A stretch of 37,083 nt of DNA from Lentisphaerota bacterium. GTDB lineage: Bacteria > Verrucomicrobiota > Lentisphaeria > Oligosphaerales > JABHEG01. Of the stretch, positions 9,009 to 18,130 are shown piece by piece. Position 1 is the first letter of the stretch; the number at the start of each line of letters is the position of its first letter. The stretch is from contig JABHEG010000370.1 of the NCBI GenBank assembly GCA_018676675.1, positions 1 through 37,083 of the forward strand. The letters are read 5' to 3'. Both the position numbers and the translations under genes were made by a program. The notes under the pieces are model-generated. The model was not told where the DNA came from. It saw only the letters and a list, made by a program, of their open reading frames with translations, and did not search any database.

Positions 9009-10466
9009 TCAGCTGTTGGCCTGGACCAGGGCATCGGCGTCATCACTGATCTGCTGGATCTGGCGTCGCTGTTCGTCGCTCAAGCTGCAGGGATTCTCCG
9101 CCTCGGCCAAGGTCTCCAGTGCCTTCTTGCTGGCGCCGGAAATGATGTCATTGGGGTGATTGTTCCAGGCCGAAAAAGGACGGAAGTCGCAGAGCGAGGG
9201 GAGCCAGCAGGACTCGCGAAAGAACTGGGCCGTGTTCATCGAGGCAAGATAGCGTCCGCCTCTCGGAGCCGTCTCCAGGATCTCGTCAAGTCCCATGTGC
9301 TCGTCATCGATATTCACCTCGCGGAACATCTTCCGTGCGTACTCCGCAAGCTCGAGATCGATGATCAGCTGCACAGGGCTGCCAACATCACTGAAGGCAA
9401 GCGAGCCGACGCCGAACGAACGGGCACCCATGGCTGTTGCCAGACCAAAACTCATGGATTTCTCGAGGATGGACTGAGCGCAGACGGTACCCGCTCCAGC
9501 CCCACACCAACCCCACCCGTGACTCCGACGATTCCCAGTGTAGAGGTAGTCGTGCATCTCGCGGCCGGCAACGAAATGCAGGAAGAGATCCGGCCCAATC
9601 TGGCGGGGGAAGCCGTGACGCATGTCGGTCATGGCGCTGCTTCCGGTGATATTCTGGGGCAGATCGTCGATGGCGAGTCGCAACGCACTGATCGCCAGTG
9701 ACTCGGCCGTGTTCTGAATCAGCGCTCCAGCCACGGTCACCGGGGTGGAGGAGCCGGCCACGGGCATGTGTCCGAACTGAACGGGTTGGCCAAGCAGACG
9801 CCGTGCGTCCATCGCGATGTCGATGTTCTCACGATCAAGCATGAACGGCGATGTGACCCATCCTTTGGCGGCGAAGACAGGGGCGGCCTTAACAGCATCA
9901 AGGGATCCCAGAGCGACCTCGCAGGCAGCGATGAAGAAGGGCAGCATGGGAGCGCTGTAGACAGAGACCAGATAGGGCCGACTGCTGTTGAGGAGAATGG
10001 TCGTGAACGCCCGCACATCAGCCGAGCCGATCGGGCAATCGGTGGGGATGAAGGTCGGATGTGAACGTTGCGTGATCCCAAGCGCTTCGACGAAGTGACA
10101 CCACTGTGCGAGGTCCGCAGTGGTCGCTTCGCGCAGGAGGTTGGTTTCCGGATCGCAGATGTGCAGCGCCTGGCCGTGCGTGAAGACGCTGACCTCCGGA
10201 GGCGGCGCTGCCGACACTGCCGGTGCCTCCTGAGCCTTGCTCTTCTCCCGGGCACAACGGCCCAACACCTTGTCGATCACCGTCTCAGGAAAGGACACCT
10301 TGTCACCGTCTACACAACACCCGAATGTGGTCAAGTGATCGAAGACTTCATCCGTCCCCTGAACGATGAACGGTGTCTTACGCAGCACCTCAAGCGCCTT
10401 TTCGAGTACGCGCTGCAGTTCGCCATCGCTGAAAAGGGAGATCTCGGTCTTCACCTGCAGGTGCAT
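9009..10466 (-). CDS. MttB-superfamily (trimethylamine/glycine-betaine type) corrinoid methyltransferase, non-pyrrolysine
   Basis: The start is set at the ATG at 10466, where AAGGAG lies six bases upstream; an in-frame extension to 10550 carries no family-like sequence. The 485-residue cytoplasmic protein shows the MttB-family pattern: FIPTDCPIGSADVRAF near the middle, then PVAGSSTPVTVAGALIQNTA and GSLAFSDVGSPVQLIID. The frame has no internal UAG, so it belongs to the non-pyrrolysine members of COG5598, which include glycine betaine:corrinoid methyltransferase (MtgB). Such enzymes transfer a methyl group from a quaternary amine to a corrinoid protein. No corrinoid protein or activator gene is in the window. 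It is a cytoplasmic enzyme inside a run of secreted ones, which suggests it handles a methylated product or osmolyte. The exact substrate cannot be read from the sequence. Confidence 0.85.
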   Translation of the reverse strand: MHLQVKTEISLFSDGELQRVLEKALEVLRKTPFIVQGTDEVFDHLTTFGCCVDGDKVSFPETVIDKVLGRCAREKSKAQEAPAVSAAPPPEVSVFTHGQALHICDPETNLLREATTADLAQWCHFVEALGITQRSHPTFIPTDCPIGSADVRAFTTILLNSSRPYLVSVYSAPMLPFFIAACEVALGSLDAVKAAPVFAAKGWVTSPFMLDRENIDIAMDARRLLGQPVQFGHMPVAGSSTPVTVAGALIQNTAESLAISALRLAIDDLPQNITGSSAMTDMRHGFPRQIGPDLFLHFVAGREMHDYLYTGNRRSHGWGWCGAGAGTVCAQSILEKSMSFGLATAMGARSFGVGSLAFSDVGSPVQLIIDLELAEYARKMFREVNIDDEHMGLDEILETAPRGGRYLASMNTAQFFRESCWLPSLCDFRPFSAWNNHPNDIISGASKKALETLAEAENPCSLSDEQRRQIQQISDDADALVQANS

Positions 10467-10616
10467 GGCGTGCTCCTTGTGGGGTGTCAATTGTCTTGCA
10501 GAACACCTGGTGTCTTGGGCCGGCCGGTTATGGAGAACCGGCTCCTCCAAGGAAGCCGGCGCGAACTCGGACAGATCCGACGGATCAGACAGATCGGACA
10601 GATCAGCCCAAGCTCG
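10467..10616. repeat. Intergenic segment with hairpin and 9-bp tandem repeats behind the DUF6259 gene
   Basis: Four 9-bp units of consensus CRGACAGAT lie at 10568-10603: CGGACAGAT, CCGACGGAT, CAGACAGAT, CGGACAGAT. They begin 13 bp past the TAA of the DUF6259 gene (10617-10619) in its transcript direction. Further on, at 10523-10542, GCCGGTT and AACCGGC form a perfect 7-bp stem with a 6-nt loop. The bases from 10534 (GAGAACCGGCTCCTCCAAGG) nearly match 21638 onwards. There is no U-rich tail, so a terminator role is only possible. The AAGGAG of the MttB-like gene is at the left end. Confidence 0.75.
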
Positions 10617-13229
10617 TTACCGGCTGGCCTTAATCAACCTGATCTCCGATGCCTCCAACGTAAAAACGTGCTCCCTCCCCTGCCATTCGAGGCGAGTGGG
10701 TTGGGGCACGGCAGACGCGTTGACCGCGACCGCGACTTCCGAACCGTCCGGGGATCGGAATGCGTTCACAAACACGTCTCGTTTGTTGGGATCCATCGGC
10801 ACGGACGGCTCGAACTGCCTGGGTGGATGAAGCATCCGTCCGAACAAGAGATAGGGGCGCCCTTCACCATGGAAGAGCTCGACCCAGCGTTTGACCAAAT
10901 CGTGCTCGGAAGGAAGACCGGAGTGCGTTACCGTTCTCCAGCCATCCTCGTCTCGCTCTTCCAGTTGGAGTTCGTCGATCCACAGACGGCACTCTCCGGT
11001 CACGTGGATCATCACGCGCAGGAAATCCGTCTTTTCCGGGATGGTAAACTCAACGGCCTGCTTCCGCCAGTCGCCCGGAGGGCCATAGGGGAGCCGCCAT
11101 GAACCACAGGAGGAGAGGCCGTGCCGAAGGGCAGCAATCAGGACTCCGGCATCCGCGTGGTCCAGCCTGTCCACCTTTGCCCGGCAACTCAATCGATACG
11201 TCCGCCCAACGACCAACTGACGCGGTCCGACGGACACATTCTGTGAGACCTGAACGATGTCGTCAGTCCCCGCGTTCTCCAGACGCAACGCAGGGCCAGT
11301 TCCATGGGAGACCGCGTCGTCCTGAGACGCCTTGCCGTCGTAAGTCTTGCCCTGCCACCCCTTGACCTTCTGCCATCCATCCGGCACACCATCGCTCCAG
11401 ACATCGAAGGCCCCATTTGCGAGCATCGGGGCGGGAGTGATCGGCCAATGAGGTACCCAGTGAGGGATCTGGCCGGTCACGATGCAGTGAGCCAGATTGC
11501 GCAGGTTGCCTGCCCGGGGATTGCTCTGGAAGACCGGCAGAAACTCGTGGTAGAGGTAGCCGAATACGGAGTCGGGAACATGGCCTGGCTTCTCCGGTTT
11601 CCAGACAATCTGGGCGTCCCGGTAGTCCTGTACCTCAATCAGGTGATTGAAGTACTCCTGAGGCTCCTCAATGGACAGCACGGCATCAGGCTGGATCCTG
11701 CGGCACTGCTTGCCCAGTTGCACAAGCTGCTCGGTGAAGGCTTCGGTATCCCATACCCCCGGGCCAACCGGATGCCCGTGGTGGGTGGCGAAACAGTTCG
11801 CCCGCCCCGGAGCGGCAGCTCCCACGACCTGGTCCACCTGAACCATATCGCAGCCGCGTTTCATCAACTCAACGCAGTTCGCGGTGAACCACTGTCGCGT
11901 CCAGGCGTCTCCCCGGCAGAGGACGGCATTGCGCCCACCACGCAGCCATCGAAGTTTGCGGATCAGGGGCTTGCCATCACGATTGAGTAAAGCATGCGGC
12001 TCGCCTGTCTTGCGGAACCCATCCCAGTCCTGCCACTCGAACGAGTCGTCCTCCTGCTTGTTGTACTCGACATTCCAGTAGTAGCCGGAAGGCCATGGGA
12101 AGGCGTGCCCATCGACCGCCTTGATCGCGGCCACGATCCTGGCAAACCCCTCTTCAGACGGATACGGCGGGAAGTAGTCGGGTGAGAGCCAACTGCCATG
12201 TTGCTCCCAACCCCACAAAGCCACAATCAGCGGCGTGTCCGGGAAGTGGACCTTCCAGTAGTCGTTCAGCCAGCTCTCGACGCGCTCAGGTGAGCCCAGC
12301 CAGTGCCGAGAGAAGCGAATCATGGCCGGGGCCGAGCGCAACCATGCAGGGATATCCGTTCGTTGATGGTACGGCGTGCGGCACCACGCCTGCTGAAGGG
12401 CCCATCTCTTGTAGATGTCAGCTGCATCGCGCCAATCAGTAGTGACCTCGGACCGGGCGCTGCCGAAGGTCCGAAGCTCAATCGGGTACCCTTGCTCAAA
12501 CAGGCTGCCGAGAGGGTGGAATGCACGGCGCTGCCAGGAGAGCCGGAGCGAGTTTTCCTCACGCCGAAACTGGACCACCTTTGGGTAACCGCGTGGGTCC
12601 CGGGAAGCGGAATACATCCCCCCGGATGACGCGTACCAGCAGGCAAACTGAGCGCACAATTTGCCCGGCTGATCTGCGGTCAGGGTCATTCCTTTCTTCC
12701 ACGCGCTCGGCCTGTGGAATACGCCCCCCTTGGTCAGACCGGCTGCAAGTGCGTCGGTCTCAACGTCCGCACGCAGATCGACAATTGGGTAGATGACGCG
12801 CTCAAGGACCGCTTCCTCACCACCCTCCAGCGAGATCTCCCAGAGGGTTGTGTCCGGGGTGACATCGACCACGCAGGTGGCGGCGATGCCCCGACCTGCG
12901 ATGTCCGCAAATGTGATGGTCACACGTTGCCCTGTCACCGCCCACGCAACAGCGCCGGCGTTCTGACTGGAAACCCAGCTCAACGCGCCGGTCGTGTCGC
13001 CAGGCTTCGACAGGGCCAGGAGGAACAGCTCGCGATTGGCATCCGCTGCCACGAGTTCGAACTCGTCCCCCCTGCCGCGGCACGACGCAATCGCGCCATG
13101 CTCAGTCTTGGACAGCCGCATGACCGTGTTGGTAGTGGTCAAAGCAACGCCTGTGTCATCTTCGACCACAGGCTGGGCGTGGGCACAGAGAATGCACAGG
13201 AGTACTGTAAAGGCGAGTCTGATGGCCAT
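10617..13229 (-). CDS. Secreted DUF6259 glycoside-hydrolase-like protein with C-terminal binding domain
   Basis: I choose the ATG at 13229: GGAGG is seven bases upstream and the product opens with a clean signal peptide (MAIRLAFTVLLCILCAHAQ). An in-frame start at 13277 would add 16 polar residues before it. The 870-residue protein has a beta-sandwich-like N-terminal half, then a probable TIM barrel (about 290-600) with ALWGWEQHG, CDMVQVDQVVG (Asp466) and LSIEEPQEYF (Glu521/Glu522). The last two are the likeliest nucleophile and acid/base, by position on barrel strands. A jelly-roll module typical of carbohydrate binding follows at about 602-760. DUF6259 resembles GH families such as GH36/GH31 in organisation, but activity is unproven. 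It is the first gene of the minus-strand series and faces the HzsA-like gene across a 309-bp gap. Confidence 0.82.
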   Translation of the reverse strand: MAIRLAFTVLLCILCAHAQPVVEDDTGVALTTTNTVMRLSKTEHGAIASCRGRGDEFELVAADANRELFLLALSKPGDTTGALSWVSSQNAGAVAWAVTGQRVTITFADIAGRGIAATCVVDVTPDTTLWEISLEGGEEAVLERVIYPIVDLRADVETDALAAGLTKGGVFHRPSAWKKGMTLTADQPGKLCAQFACWYASSGGMYSASRDPRGYPKVVQFRREENSLRLSWQRRAFHPLGSLFEQGYPIELRTFGSARSEVTTDWRDAADIYKRWALQQAWCRTPYHQRTDIPAWLRSAPAMIRFSRHWLGSPERVESWLNDYWKVHFPDTPLIVALWGWEQHGSWLSPDYFPPYPSEEGFARIVAAIKAVDGHAFPWPSGYYWNVEYNKQEDDSFEWQDWDGFRKTGEPHALLNRDGKPLIRKLRWLRGGRNAVLCRGDAWTRQWFTANCVELMKRGCDMVQVDQVVGAAAPGRANCFATHHGHPVGPGVWDTEAFTEQLVQLGKQCRRIQPDAVLSIEEPQEYFNHLIEVQDYRDAQIVWKPEKPGHVPDSVFGYLYHEFLPVFQSNPRAGNLRNLAHCIVTGQIPHWVPHWPITPAPMLANGAFDVWSDGVPDGWQKVKGWQGKTYDGKASQDDAVSHGTGPALRLENAGTDDIVQVSQNVSVGPRQLVVGRTYRLSCRAKVDRLDHADAGVLIAALRHGLSSCGSWRLPYGPPGDWRKQAVEFTIPEKTDFLRVMIHVTGECRLWIDELQLEERDEDGWRTVTHSGLPSEHDLVKRWVELFHGEGRPYLLFGRMLHPPRQFEPSVPMDPNKRDVFVNAFRSPDGSEVAVAVNASAVPQPTRLEWQGREHVFTLEASEIRLIKASR

Positions 13230-13538
13230 TGAGATCCCTCCAGAGGCCGAGGACTCGGAGATTGTCTTCGTTGTCATGGGGCACCCTCATATCGACGTCT
13301 GTGTACGTGCATGTTACCCCCAATTGGACGTACGAGCAAGAAGCCATGGACGGGTCGTCGTGCGTCGTGCCGCCTTTTTGCTTTCACCCGGGGCCGGTCC
13401 TATGTTTGGTCTGATTGTGAAGGCACTCGGATGTGAATAGGGGCTGTGACAGACGCGAATCATCTGCCAGCCTGCCGCCGTGTGCTTTGCCCCGGCTAGG
13501 GCCGGCACCATCCCCTGAACGAGACGAGGCACCACTCG
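13230..13538. promoter_or_regulatory. Divergent intergenic region between the DUF6259 and LamG/HzsA-like genes
   Basis: The 309 bp must hold the promoters of both divergent genes. I see a near-palindrome TGTACGTGCA at 13302-13311 and a palindromic CGTACG at 13329-13334, about 75-100 bp upstream of the DUF6259 start. This could be an operator for a GntR- or LacI-type regulator. On the plus strand, TTGCTT (13378-13383) and TATGTT (13401-13406) are separated by exactly 17 bp and could be a weak sigma-70 promoter. A GAGG lies nine bases before the plus-strand ATG. No coding potential is visible. Confidence 0.3.
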
Positions 13539-16500
13539 ATGGCTTCCGTAGAAATCCGACTTCAGTCTGCCACTTTCCTCCCCCTCCTCATCGCTGTATT
13601 CACGCTGCCGATCCTCCTCCACGCCGCCCCGAGTGTCCCCACCCCGATGGTCGCCCACTGGACGTTCGACGACGCGTTTGGGACACGCTGCCGTGATTCG
13701 AGCGGGAACAGCTGGGATGCCGTTCCCGCAGACGCTCGGAATGCCGGTGTCACGCGCGTGGAAGGCGTGTTCGGGGATGCCATGCGCTTCAGCGGCAGGC
13801 ACCGACTTCATGTCCCGGAAGGTCCAGGCTTCCGCGATGTCCACGCGATCTCACTAAGTGCCTGGGTCCGCCCGGAGAAGTGGGACAAATACAACGAGAT
13901 CTTCCGGAAGGAGGATGGTGCCACGCGCGTCCTCTTCTCGTTTCAGAACGAGGGCAGCATCCTCTCCCTGGGCCTGAATATCGGCGGCTATATCGAGTGC
14001 GATGCCAAGACCGACCCCGAGGCCCTCCTCGATGGGAACTGGCACCACTGCGCCGCAACCTTCGACGGCTCCGCAATGCGTGTCTTTCTGGATGGAAAGG
14101 AGATCGGGGTATCCAAGCGGACCGGGACGATCACCGCTGAGGGCAATGCGTCCGGGTGTATCGGCTCATCCAATGGCGGCGAGTGCTTCCAGGGGATGAT
14201 GGATGACGTGCGGATCTACGCCACGGCCCTGGCCGGCGAAGACATCGCGGCCCTCCATCGTTCGGGACAGAAGGCGTTAGTGCGCCGCTCCGAGCCGATT
14301 GCAGGCAATGAGCCAACGGTCGGGAAGGAGCTGCTGGCCCACTGGCCATTCAACGAACGCGGCACGAGTGCGGTGATCCATGACGTCTCCACAGGAAAAC
14401 CGGAAGCGATCAAGACATCGCAGACGTCTGCACGACTACGAGGCGTCCATGGCCACGCGATGGAGTTCCAGGGCGAACCCAGACTGCCCGTAAGACTCCC
14501 CCTTGCAGCACCAACACTCCCCGCCATCAGCTTCTCCGCCTGGACTCGTCCAACCGAACTCAGGGGCTACCGCGAGATCTTCCGGCAGGAATGCGCAGAG
14601 CGCCTGCTCTTTTCCTTCCAGGGCAACGGCACGATCCTCTCCCTGGGGCTCAACGTCAATGGCTATGTGGAATGCGATGCGACCGTTCGTCCGGCTGACC
14701 TGACCGATGGAAGATGGCACCATTGTGCAGCCACATTCGATGGGCAGACGATGCGCGTCTATCTGGACAGCAAGGAGATCGGAGCGCTCGAACGCAAGGG
14801 AGCAGTTTCCATCAACCAGACGGCTACGGCATTCATCGGCTCCAGCAACGGAACGGGGGAGTATTTCCAGGGCGGGCTCGACGATCTGCGGGTCTACGCG
14901 TCTGCCCTGACAGCGCAAGATATTGCCAAACTCTACCGAAGCGGCGTGGCCGCCTTGTCCACCGTATCGGATGAACTGCGCGAACGGTTGGCGTTGATCT
15001 ATACCAAGGAAACGACGTTCGCCGCAACCATGGCGGCGACGCGAGAAGCAATCGCGCGTCCGGGAGTCGTCCTCGACCGTGAAATCGTGCGTGCCGTCCA
15101 AGCCAGACTCCGTGCGGACTTCGCAGAGGATCTGGCCCGTTTCCAGGAATGGACCGGAGCGAGTGCCCTGGACTACTTGACAGCCCGTGGCAACGCGTTC
15201 AATCTCGAAGCGGCGGAACGCCTGGTCGGCATGGCCCTGGAGTACAAGCCGCTCACCGAACGACAGCTCGCCCGTCAGACGCCGCAAGAACGGGCCCGCT
15301 GGGCAGAAGCTGACGCCCTTGGAACCCGGCTGGGAAAGCTCCGGGACCAAGGGAAGGACGCTCAGTTCTCGCCCGAATGGGTCGACGTGATGGTCGAGGC
15401 TGCCCGTCGTATCACGTTCCGGCCGGTCGAGCGCGAAGCCGTCGCGCCATACGTACGGCCTGCCACGCCCGAAACACGCAACCTGCCCCCGGACGAAGCG
15501 CAGGAGGTCCTGGAACGAGATTGGCTGCATCAGGCCAATCGCAACGCGACGCCGGAACGGATTCTGCAGGAGATCACCTGGGCCCGCAAACTGGCGGCCC
15601 GAATCTCAGCCGCCACAGACGACGCTGTGGATCTCTCCACTGACCTTGAACAGCTGATCGCCTTGGAAGCCAAGGCCAGGGAAACGTCCGGCAAGGACAC
15701 CGACCTCTACGTCGCCGTCCGTGCGGTCAAGCGCCGGATCATGTTCGCCAATCCGGCACTCGATTTCGACAGTGTACTGTTCGTGGACATGCCCTATCCG
15801 CAAGGCAAGGAATGGCGCCATGAGACGCGCCACCGGCTCGGTTACCAGGCTGTGCCCGGAGCGCGTTTGCTCACGCTCAAAGGGCTGGCACCCAATGGCC
15901 GGCTAACTCAGCTCATGCCGAAAGCCCCTCTGCACGGCGCATTCTGGCGCCCCGATCTCTCCTTCGATGCAACACGTGTCCTGTTCTGCTTCAAACCGCA
16001 TAATGAGAAGTCGTTTCATCTGTACGAAGTCGGGGTGGATGGGACGGGCCTGTCCCAACTGACGGATGGCCCCTACGATGACCTCGACCCCATCTACCTG
16101 CCGGATGGCGAACACATCATGTTCTCGACAACGCGCAGCCATACCTACGTCCGCTGCATGCCCCCCACCAACGCCTATCCGCTGGCCCGCTGCCGCCGCG
16201 ACGGCACCGGCATCTACCTCATCTCTCGAGCAAACGAACCGGATTACCTGCCCACCGTGATGGACGATGGCCGTATCATCTACACGCGTTGGGAATACAC
16301 CGACAAGCCTCTCTGGCGTGCCCAGGGCCTGTGGACGGTGAACCCTGACGGGACACAGGTGAATGCCTTCTGGGGTAACCAGAGCGTATGGCCGGATCTG
16401 GTCAAAGACGCCCGCAGCATTCCCGGCAGTCGTCGCGTGATGTGTACGGGAAGCGCGCACCACAACTGGTTTGCCGGCTCCGTGGCCATCATCGATCCGG

Positions 16501-17810
16501 ACGGTGGCCGCAACTTCCCGCATGGTCTGGCCAAGGTGACTGCCGACCTTGCGTACCCGGAATCCGGCAACGGTCCGGTGGACCCGATCGAGTCGCCCGA
16601 TTACCACAGTAGTGGCAGCTACTCGGCCTACTACTCGCCCTTCCCGCTGAGCAAGAAGGACTTCCTGGTCTCCGCCTGCCGAAGCGGCAAGTTTGTCCTC
16701 TACCTCATGGATGTCGATGGGAACCGTGAACTGATCTATGAAGGGAAGCACAACATCTTCCATGCCTTGCCGCTCCGACCACGCCCTTGCCCTCCTGTCA
16801 TCTATGACCGCGTGGCCTGGCCGACTCCCGAGCAACGACACCAGCCCGAACCCGGGGTCATATACAGCAAGAATGTGTACCAGGGCATGCCCGACACGGT
16901 GCGCGGCAAGGCGAAATACCTGCGCATTCTGAACATTGAGCACAAGACCTACACATACTGGCACAAGCGTCCCTACCTCTCGACTGGACCAGTCGTTTCC
17001 GCGGTTCAGTCAGACGGTGTCAAACGCGTGCTCGGAACCGTCCCAATCGAACCCGATGGGTCGGTTGCGTTCCATGCGCCGGCCGGCCGAGCCCTGCACT
17101 TCCAGCTGTTGGACGAGCACTACCGGGCGTTGCAGACGATGCGCAGTTTCACCGGCGTCATGCCTGGAGAAAGACGCGGCTGCGTGGGCTGCCATGAACT
17201 GCACAGCGTTGCGCCGGAGCGAACCACGCTGGGAGCTGCCTTCACCCGCGAGGCGAGTGCCATCACGCCGCCCCCCTGGGGAGAGGCCAGCGTCAGCTTC
17301 CCGCGCTTTGTGCAGCCCGTGCTCGACCGACATTGCGGGCGCTGCCATCAAGGTGAAGGGAAGGCTCGGAAGACGCTGGACTTGACCGATCGCCCCGGGT
17401 TCTCGATATTCAGCCAGCCGTACGTGATCTTGACCGGGCGCCCAACCTGGGGAAAGCCCTACGAACGTCCCAAGGAGCCTTCCCCCGGGTGGGGAATCGC
17501 CAACATGATCATGGTGGAGGGATACGACAAGAAGGACCCTGTGGCCTACCAGACCCCCGCCCCGATGACCAGCCTCTCGTACCGAAGTCGACTGGTGGAC
17601 ATCGCGTCCAGCGGCAAACACCATGGCGTGAACGTGGACGAGAAAAGTCGGCGCCAGCTCATCGCCTGGGTAGACACCATGTGTCCATACCGCGGCGCTG
17701 AAGAAGTCCGCGAGATTGCCGATCCCGAGTTTCAGGGCATCGACTGGCTGGCAGTCAGACCAAAGGTCAAGACGGCCCCGACCATCGTTCGGCCAGGTCC
17801 GGTGGATTGA
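13539..17810 (+). CDS. Secreted protein with two LamG domains fused to an HzsA-like beta-propeller/cytochrome c module
   Basis: The 1423-residue product has a signal peptide (about 1-29, LPILLHAA). Two LamG/concanavalin-like domains follow at about 37-245 and 264-470. They are clearly duplicates of each other: LFSFQNEGSILSLGLN versus LFSFQGNGTILSLGLN, each followed by WHHCAATFDG. A helical linker with YTKETTFAATM precedes a TolB/PD40-like propeller (about 737-1100), with LYEVGVDGTGLSQLTDGPYDD and IYTRWEYTDKPLWRAQGLW. Two c-type heme motifs follow: CVGCH at 1215-1219 and CGRCH at 1266-1270. This is the architecture of 'HzsA-related' proteins, named after the hydrazine synthase alpha subunit of anammox bacteria. 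Partners HzsB/HzsC are absent, so hydrazine synthesis is not implied. A periplasmic or outer-surface oxidoreductase acting on a bound polymer is a reasonable guess. Confidence 0.85.
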   Translation: MASVEIRLQSATFLPLLIAVFTLPILLHAAPSVPTPMVAHWTFDDAFGTRCRDSSGNSWDAVPADARNAGVTRVEGVFGDAMRFSGRHRLHVPEGPGFRDVHAISLSAWVRPEKWDKYNEIFRKEDGATRVLFSFQNEGSILSLGLNIGGYIECDAKTDPEALLDGNWHHCAATFDGSAMRVFLDGKEIGVSKRTGTITAEGNASGCIGSSNGGECFQGMMDDVRIYATALAGEDIAALHRSGQKALVRRSEPIAGNEPTVGKELLAHWPFNERGTSAVIHDVSTGKPEAIKTSQTSARLRGVHGHAMEFQGEPRLPVRLPLAAPTLPAISFSAWTRPTELRGYREIFRQECAERLLFSFQGNGTILSLGLNVNGYVECDATVRPADLTDGRWHHCAATFDGQTMRVYLDSKEIGALERKGAVSINQTATAFIGSSNGTGEYFQGGLDDLRVYASALTAQDIAKLYRSGVAALSTVSDELRERLALIYTKETTFAATMAATREAIARPGVVLDREIVRAVQARLRADFAEDLARFQEWTGASALDYLTARGNAFNLEAAERLVGMALEYKPLTERQLARQTPQERARWAEADALGTRLGKLRDQGKDAQFSPEWVDVMVEAARRITFRPVEREAVAPYVRPATPETRNLPPDEAQEVLERDWLHQANRNATPERILQEITWARKLAARISAATDDAVDLSTDLEQLIALEAKARETSGKDTDLYVAVRAVKRRIMFANPALDFDSVLFVDMPYPQGKEWRHETRHRLGYQAVPGARLLTLKGLAPNGRLTQLMPKAPLHGAFWRPDLSFDATRVLFCFKPHNEKSFHLYEVGVDGTGLSQLTDGPYDDLDPIYLPDGEHIMFSTTRSHTYVRCMPPTNAYPLARCRRDGTGIYLISRANEPDYLPTVMDDGRIIYTRWEYTDKPLWRAQGLWTVNPDGTQVNAFWGNQSVWPDLVKDARSIPGSRRVMCTGSAHHNWFAGSVAIIDPDGGRNFPHGLAKVTADLAYPESGNGPVDPIESPDYHSSGSYSAYYSPFPLSKKDFLVSACRSGKFVLYLMDVDGNRELIYEGKHNIFHALPLRPRPCPPVIYDRVAWPTPEQRHQPEPGVIYSKNVYQGMPDTVRGKAKYLRILNIEHKTYTYWHKRPYLSTGPVVSAVQSDGVKRVLGTVPIEPDGSVAFHAPAGRALHFQLLDEHYRALQTMRSFTGVMPGERRGCVGCHELHSVAPERTTLGAAFTREASAITPPPWGEASVSFPRFVQPVLDRHCGRCHQGEGKARKTLDLTDRPGFSIFSQPYVILTGRPTWGKPYERPKEPSPGWGIANMIMVEGYDKKDPVAYQTPAPMTSLSYRSRLVDIASSGKHHGVNVDEKSRRQLIAWVDTMCPYRGAEEVREIADPEFQGIDWLAVRPKVKTAPTIVRPGPVD

Positions 17811-18130
17811 GTGAGTCCGTCGGGCATGTCCGCTCCCGTAAGCCGCGGCTCGGACGGAATGGCGCCTGTTCTTACAGAGCCGCGACTTACGGGAGCGGTC
17901 CCTTCCGGCAGAGCCGCGGCTCGGACGGAATGGCGCCTGTTCTTACAGAGCCGCGACTTACGGGAGCGGTCCCTTCCGGCAGAGCCGCGCACAACGTAAG
18001 CGGTCCCTTCCCGCCAAGGGAAAACCGCTCCTGTTAGTCGCGGCTCGGACGGAATGGCGCCTGTTCTTACAGAGCCGCGGCTCGGACGGACAGGGGCAGG
18101 GATGGCGACGGATAACCTGGAGATACAGAC
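17811..18130. repeat. 71-bp tandem repeats and a 22-bp-stem inverted repeat between the two HzsA-like genes (family B)
   Basis: Starting directly after the TGA of the upstream gene, the core GCCGCGGCTCGGACGG recurs at 17842 and 17913 with a 71-bp period; a third, diverged copy starts at 17984. Further related copies lie at about 18034 and 18073. Arms at 17830-17851 and 17877-17898 are inverted copies over 22 bp with one mismatch, separated by 25 nt. Each unit also contains the 12-bp palindrome GAGCCGCGGCTC. No ORF here looks coding. The ribosome binding site of the next gene (GGAG, eight bases before its GTG) is at the right end. Confidence 0.88.

Noticed and set aside
10523..10542. Intrinsic terminator behind the DUF6259 gene
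   Set aside because: The stem is good, but neither strand has a run of T after it, so I list it only as a hairpin.
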